Shown: positions 6,606-7,512 of the stretch, one piece after another
Layout: every line of letters begins with the position of its first letter
Position numbering within the stretch: the stretch's first letter is position 1
Source of the DNA: Candidatus Uhrbacteria bacterium
GTDB lineage: Bacteria; Patescibacteriota; Patescibacteriia; UBA9934; UBA11717
Direction of reading: 5' to 3'
DNA length: 7,512 bases
NCBI GenBank assembly: GCA_003509895.1
Contig: DOMJ01000013.1
Location: 1 to 7,512 of the forward strand
Notes under the pieces: generated by a model
Told to the model about the DNA's origin: nothing
Database searches by the model: none
What the model saw: the letters and a program-made list of their open reading frames with translations, nothing else
Made by a program: the position numbers and the translations under genes

Positions 6606-7154
6606 TTACTCTCCTTCCCGATACGGACAGGGCGCCCGATCGATGTCTGAACTCATCTCACCATGCGGAATAGACAAGGCACTATGCACTCTGTCTCCCG
6701 TCTTCGCCTGCGCACCGTTGATCGTCACTCGCTCACGTACCAAACGAACCATGGAAATGTCTTGTTGATCCGTCATCTCCTTCTCATCCCAAAACGCACG
6801 CACGCGCACGTCTCGGGAATGACCGATCACATCTCCCGCACAGAGCCGATCGCCTACAAGCACGAGCGGTTCCCACACGTCGTCCACTACCAGCACGGCG
6901 CTCGCGTCCCAGTGGCGGATGGAAATAGATCCAACACGCGTCCCGATCACCTTGCCGTGCTGAGGCGCCACAATGTCCGCAAAGGCATCGGCCGAGAGTT
7001 CCAACTGCCAAGGCGTTGCCACACCAACCGTGAGCGAATCCTCACGCAAAAACGGAACCGTGAACAGAGGTGTGTAGGTGTACCCCGGCTCATCCGGTTG
7101 AACACACGTACAGCAGAACAGGAAACCAACACACAAAAGCAATTGTCGCACCAT
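6606..7154 (-). CDS. Exported protein with degenerate M23/LytM-like fold
   Basis: A 182-residue protein starting at ATG 7154-7152, which has GGAGGG seven bases upstream; an in-frame ATG further up (7232) lacks this and would bury the signal sequence. Residues 1-18 are a hydrophobic signal with Cys at 8, 14, 15 and 17. It is probably exported and may be lipidated, but the lipobox is not canonical. Residues about 58-121 follow the M23 barrel pattern: IVAPQHGKVIG (61-71), a strand pair, then VGDRLCAGDVIGHS (100-113) and DVRVRAF where the active family has an HxH strand. The HxxxD and HxH ligands are absent, so it is probably not an active peptidase. Non-catalytic LytM proteins such as EnvC and NlpD act as regulators of wall hydrolases in other bacteria. 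The gene is followed after one base by the catalytic-looking M23 gene, so the two are probably made together. The fold assignment is by eye. Confidence 0.75.
   Translation of the reverse strand: MVRQLLLCVGFLFCCTCVQPDEPGYTYTPLFTVPFLREDSLTVGVATPWQLELSADAFADIVAPQHGKVIGTRVGSISIRHWDASAVLVVDDVWEPLVLVGDRLCAGDVIGHSRDVRVRAFWDEKEMTDQQDISMVRLVRERVTINGAQAKTGDRVHSALSIPHGEMSSDIDRAPCPYREGE
6611..6616 (-). promoter_or_regulatory. Shine-Dalgarno of the M23 gene
   Basis: AAGGAG stands six bases before ATG 6604, within the last codons of the upstream gene (stop TAA at 6608-6606). It fixes the start and indicates efficient initiation together with coupling. The secretion-system genes lack an equivalent site. 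Confidence 0.8.
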
Positions 7155-7161
7155 GATAAAA

Positions 7162-7185
7162 CCCTCCAACGGTATGTGACCGTCG
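7162..7185 (-). promoter_or_regulatory. Shine-Dalgarno GGAGGG with an abutting hairpin
   Basis: GGAGGG (7167-7162) is seven bases before ATG 7154 and decides that start. Directly upstream, 7185-7179 and 7173-7167 can pair on the minus strand as a 7-bp stem (core ACGGT/ACCGT, one G-U pair) around the loop CACAT. The stem ends on the first G of the Shine-Dalgarno. It could modulate ribosome access, or simply be chance in a GC-rich leader. Confidence 0.5.
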
Positions 7186-7208
7186 CCCTGAGCGGTTACA
7201 GGCCTCCC

Positions 7209-7347
7209 CAACCCGGAACCACCCAGAGGCAAAGATCACATTGTGCGCCCCAAGCGCTTGAGGCGCCTCCCCCCGATCTGTACATGTCGTGCCCAAGCTC
7301 ACGGACGAGCAAGTGGTCCAAAGTGACTCTCTGGTTCCACCGGGTTG
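7209..7347 (-). other. GC-rich gene-free region with potential branched RNA structure (leader or ncRNA candidate)
   Basis: No convincing coding frame covers 7155-7392. The region has long-range complementarity: 7209-7216 with 7340-7347 (8 bp), 7217-7221 with 7332-7336 (5 bp) and 7225-7228 with 7327-7330 (4 bp), together a closing helix of 17 bp with small bulges. Inside it, 7233-7237 can pair with 7275-7279, enclosing a strong hairpin at 7245-7266, and 7297-7300 can pair with 7307-7310. The helices work on either strand. The minus strand is preferred because the central hairpin has a G-U pair there instead of an A-C mismatch, and because the lipoprotein operon follows. It does not match conserved motifs of SRP RNA, tmRNA or RNase P that I know. 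Either a 5' leader or a free RNA is possible. Confidence 0.35.
7245..7266 (-). repeat. 22-bp near-perfect palindrome / hairpin
   Basis: Two 11-base arms are complementary except for one position, which becomes a G-U pair in a minus-strand RNA. As RNA it gives a 9-bp stem with a GCGC loop. No T-run follows on the minus strand, so it is not an ordinary terminator. It may be the central stem of the structured region or a binding site for a dimeric regulator. Confidence 0.55.
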
Positions 7348-7350
7348 TCG

Positions 7351-7379
7351 TTTACTTGGCGCCAACAGGTCCATATCAA
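7351..7379 (+). promoter_or_regulatory. Possible sigma70-type promoter with palindrome in its spacer
   Basis: TTTACT (7351-7356) and TATCAA (7374-7379) are 17 bp apart; each matches the -35 or -10 consensus at four of six positions. The predicted start is near 7386, only a few bases before ATG 7393. The perfect 10-bp palindrome TTGGCGCCAA occupies 7356-7365 in the spacer, a place where a repressor or a spacer-distorting regulator could bind. The hexamers are weak, so this is tentative. Confidence 0.3.
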
Positions 7380-7392
7380 CAGAGCTGATTCA

Positions 7393-7512
7393 ATGCGTCA
7401 ATCGCCCATTCTGGGGGTAATAGAAGCATTTTTTGACGATCCTTCTCGACACAAAATCAGCTACTCTCTCAATCACTCTCCCCCTATTTATTTGATTTCC
7501 TTTCCAAAGCTG
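7393..7512 (+). CDS. Possible start of a divergent gene, cut by window edge, product unknown
   Basis: From ATG 7393 the plus strand is open for 40 codons to the window end, starting MRQSPILGVIEAFFDDPSRH. Nothing in the peptide is recognised. The local base composition falls back towards that of the secretion genes, unlike the GC-rich stretch to its left. A weak promoter lies immediately upstream, and the start would be nearly leaderless. The opposite strand over the same bases is also open (it would be the last 40 codons of a gene ending at TGA 7392-7390), so the strand is not certain. Forty open codons alone are weak evidence. Confidence 0.35.
   Translation, partial: MRQSPILGVIEAFFDDPSRHKISYSLNHSPPIYLISFPKL

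Noticed and set aside
7245..7266. Hairpin considered as an intrinsic terminator
   Set aside because: No T-run follows on either strand (GCGCAC on minus, CTCCCC on plus).
7090..7374. Minus-strand 94-codon frame overlapping the start of the lipoprotein gene
   Set aside because: It overlaps the well-marked start at 7154 in another frame, has no ribosome site, and its composition is typical of non-coding GC-rich DNA.
6663..7388. Plus-strand frame of 241 codons opposite the 182-aa gene and its leader
   Set aside because: The peptide is His/Arg/Thr-rich without domain pattern, and it crosses both a well-supported minus-strand gene and the structured intergenic region.
7390..7512. Minus-strand frame open from the window edge to a TGA, a possible 3' end of an upstream gene
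   Set aside because: It is in the same codon register as the plus-strand frame, so both being open is partly shared chance. It uses many AGA/AGG codons and has no recognisable C-terminus. Kept only as an alternative to the plus-strand call.
1..7512. tRNA, rRNA, CRISPR array, insertion sequence or attachment site
   Set aside because: No tRNA cloverleaf, no regularly spaced repeats, no transposase or integrase motif and no terminal inverted repeat pair were found by eye.

Overview
The window looks like a chromosomal segment of a Candidatus Patescibacteria (CPR) bacterium or a close relative. The main support is the gene order on the minus strand: a VirB6/TrbL-like polytopic membrane protein, a Pro/Val-rich protein, a PrgI-family protein, and then the first 22 residues of what reads like a VirB4-type ATPase. 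Several of these resemble CPR proteins as I remember them; no database search was possible, so the phylum call is an inference. TGA is used as an ordinary stop at 5477-5479, so the UGA=Gly code of Gracilibacteria/Absconditabacteria does not apply.

Layout, read along the minus strand from right to left. (1) 7393-7512 holds the possible start of a divergent plus-strand gene, with a promoter-like sequence around 7351-7379. (2) 7155-7392 is a GC-rich gene-free region that can fold into a branched RNA-like structure; it leads into a two-gene operon. (3) The operon at 7154-5477 encodes two small exported proteins. The first looks like an M23/LytM-type barrel without catalytic residues. The second is a lipoprotein with an intact-looking M23 metallopeptidase domain, an acidic Asp/Pro linker and an unassigned Cys-containing C-terminal domain. 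Both have strong Shine-Dalgarno sites, the genes are separated by one base, and a 14-bp stem terminator follows. (4) At 5393 an extended -10 promoter opens the secretion-system block: VirB6/TrbL-like (922 aa), Pro/Val-rich protein (668 aa), PrgI (150 aa), VirB4-like (cut by the window edge). Two of the junctions in this block are stop-GT-ATG. prgI also has its own extended -10 placed so that its transcript would be leaderless.

How the parts may work together: VirB6/TrbL, PrgI and VirB4 are the inner-membrane core of a type IV secretion/conjugation-like machine. The 668-aa protein sits between two of its subunits, tightly coupled, and is the best candidate here for a little-described component. 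The M23 pair would act on the cell wall outside the membrane. It is a separate transcription unit with clearly higher GC and a different style of translation start, so a functional tie to the secretion system is possible but unproven.
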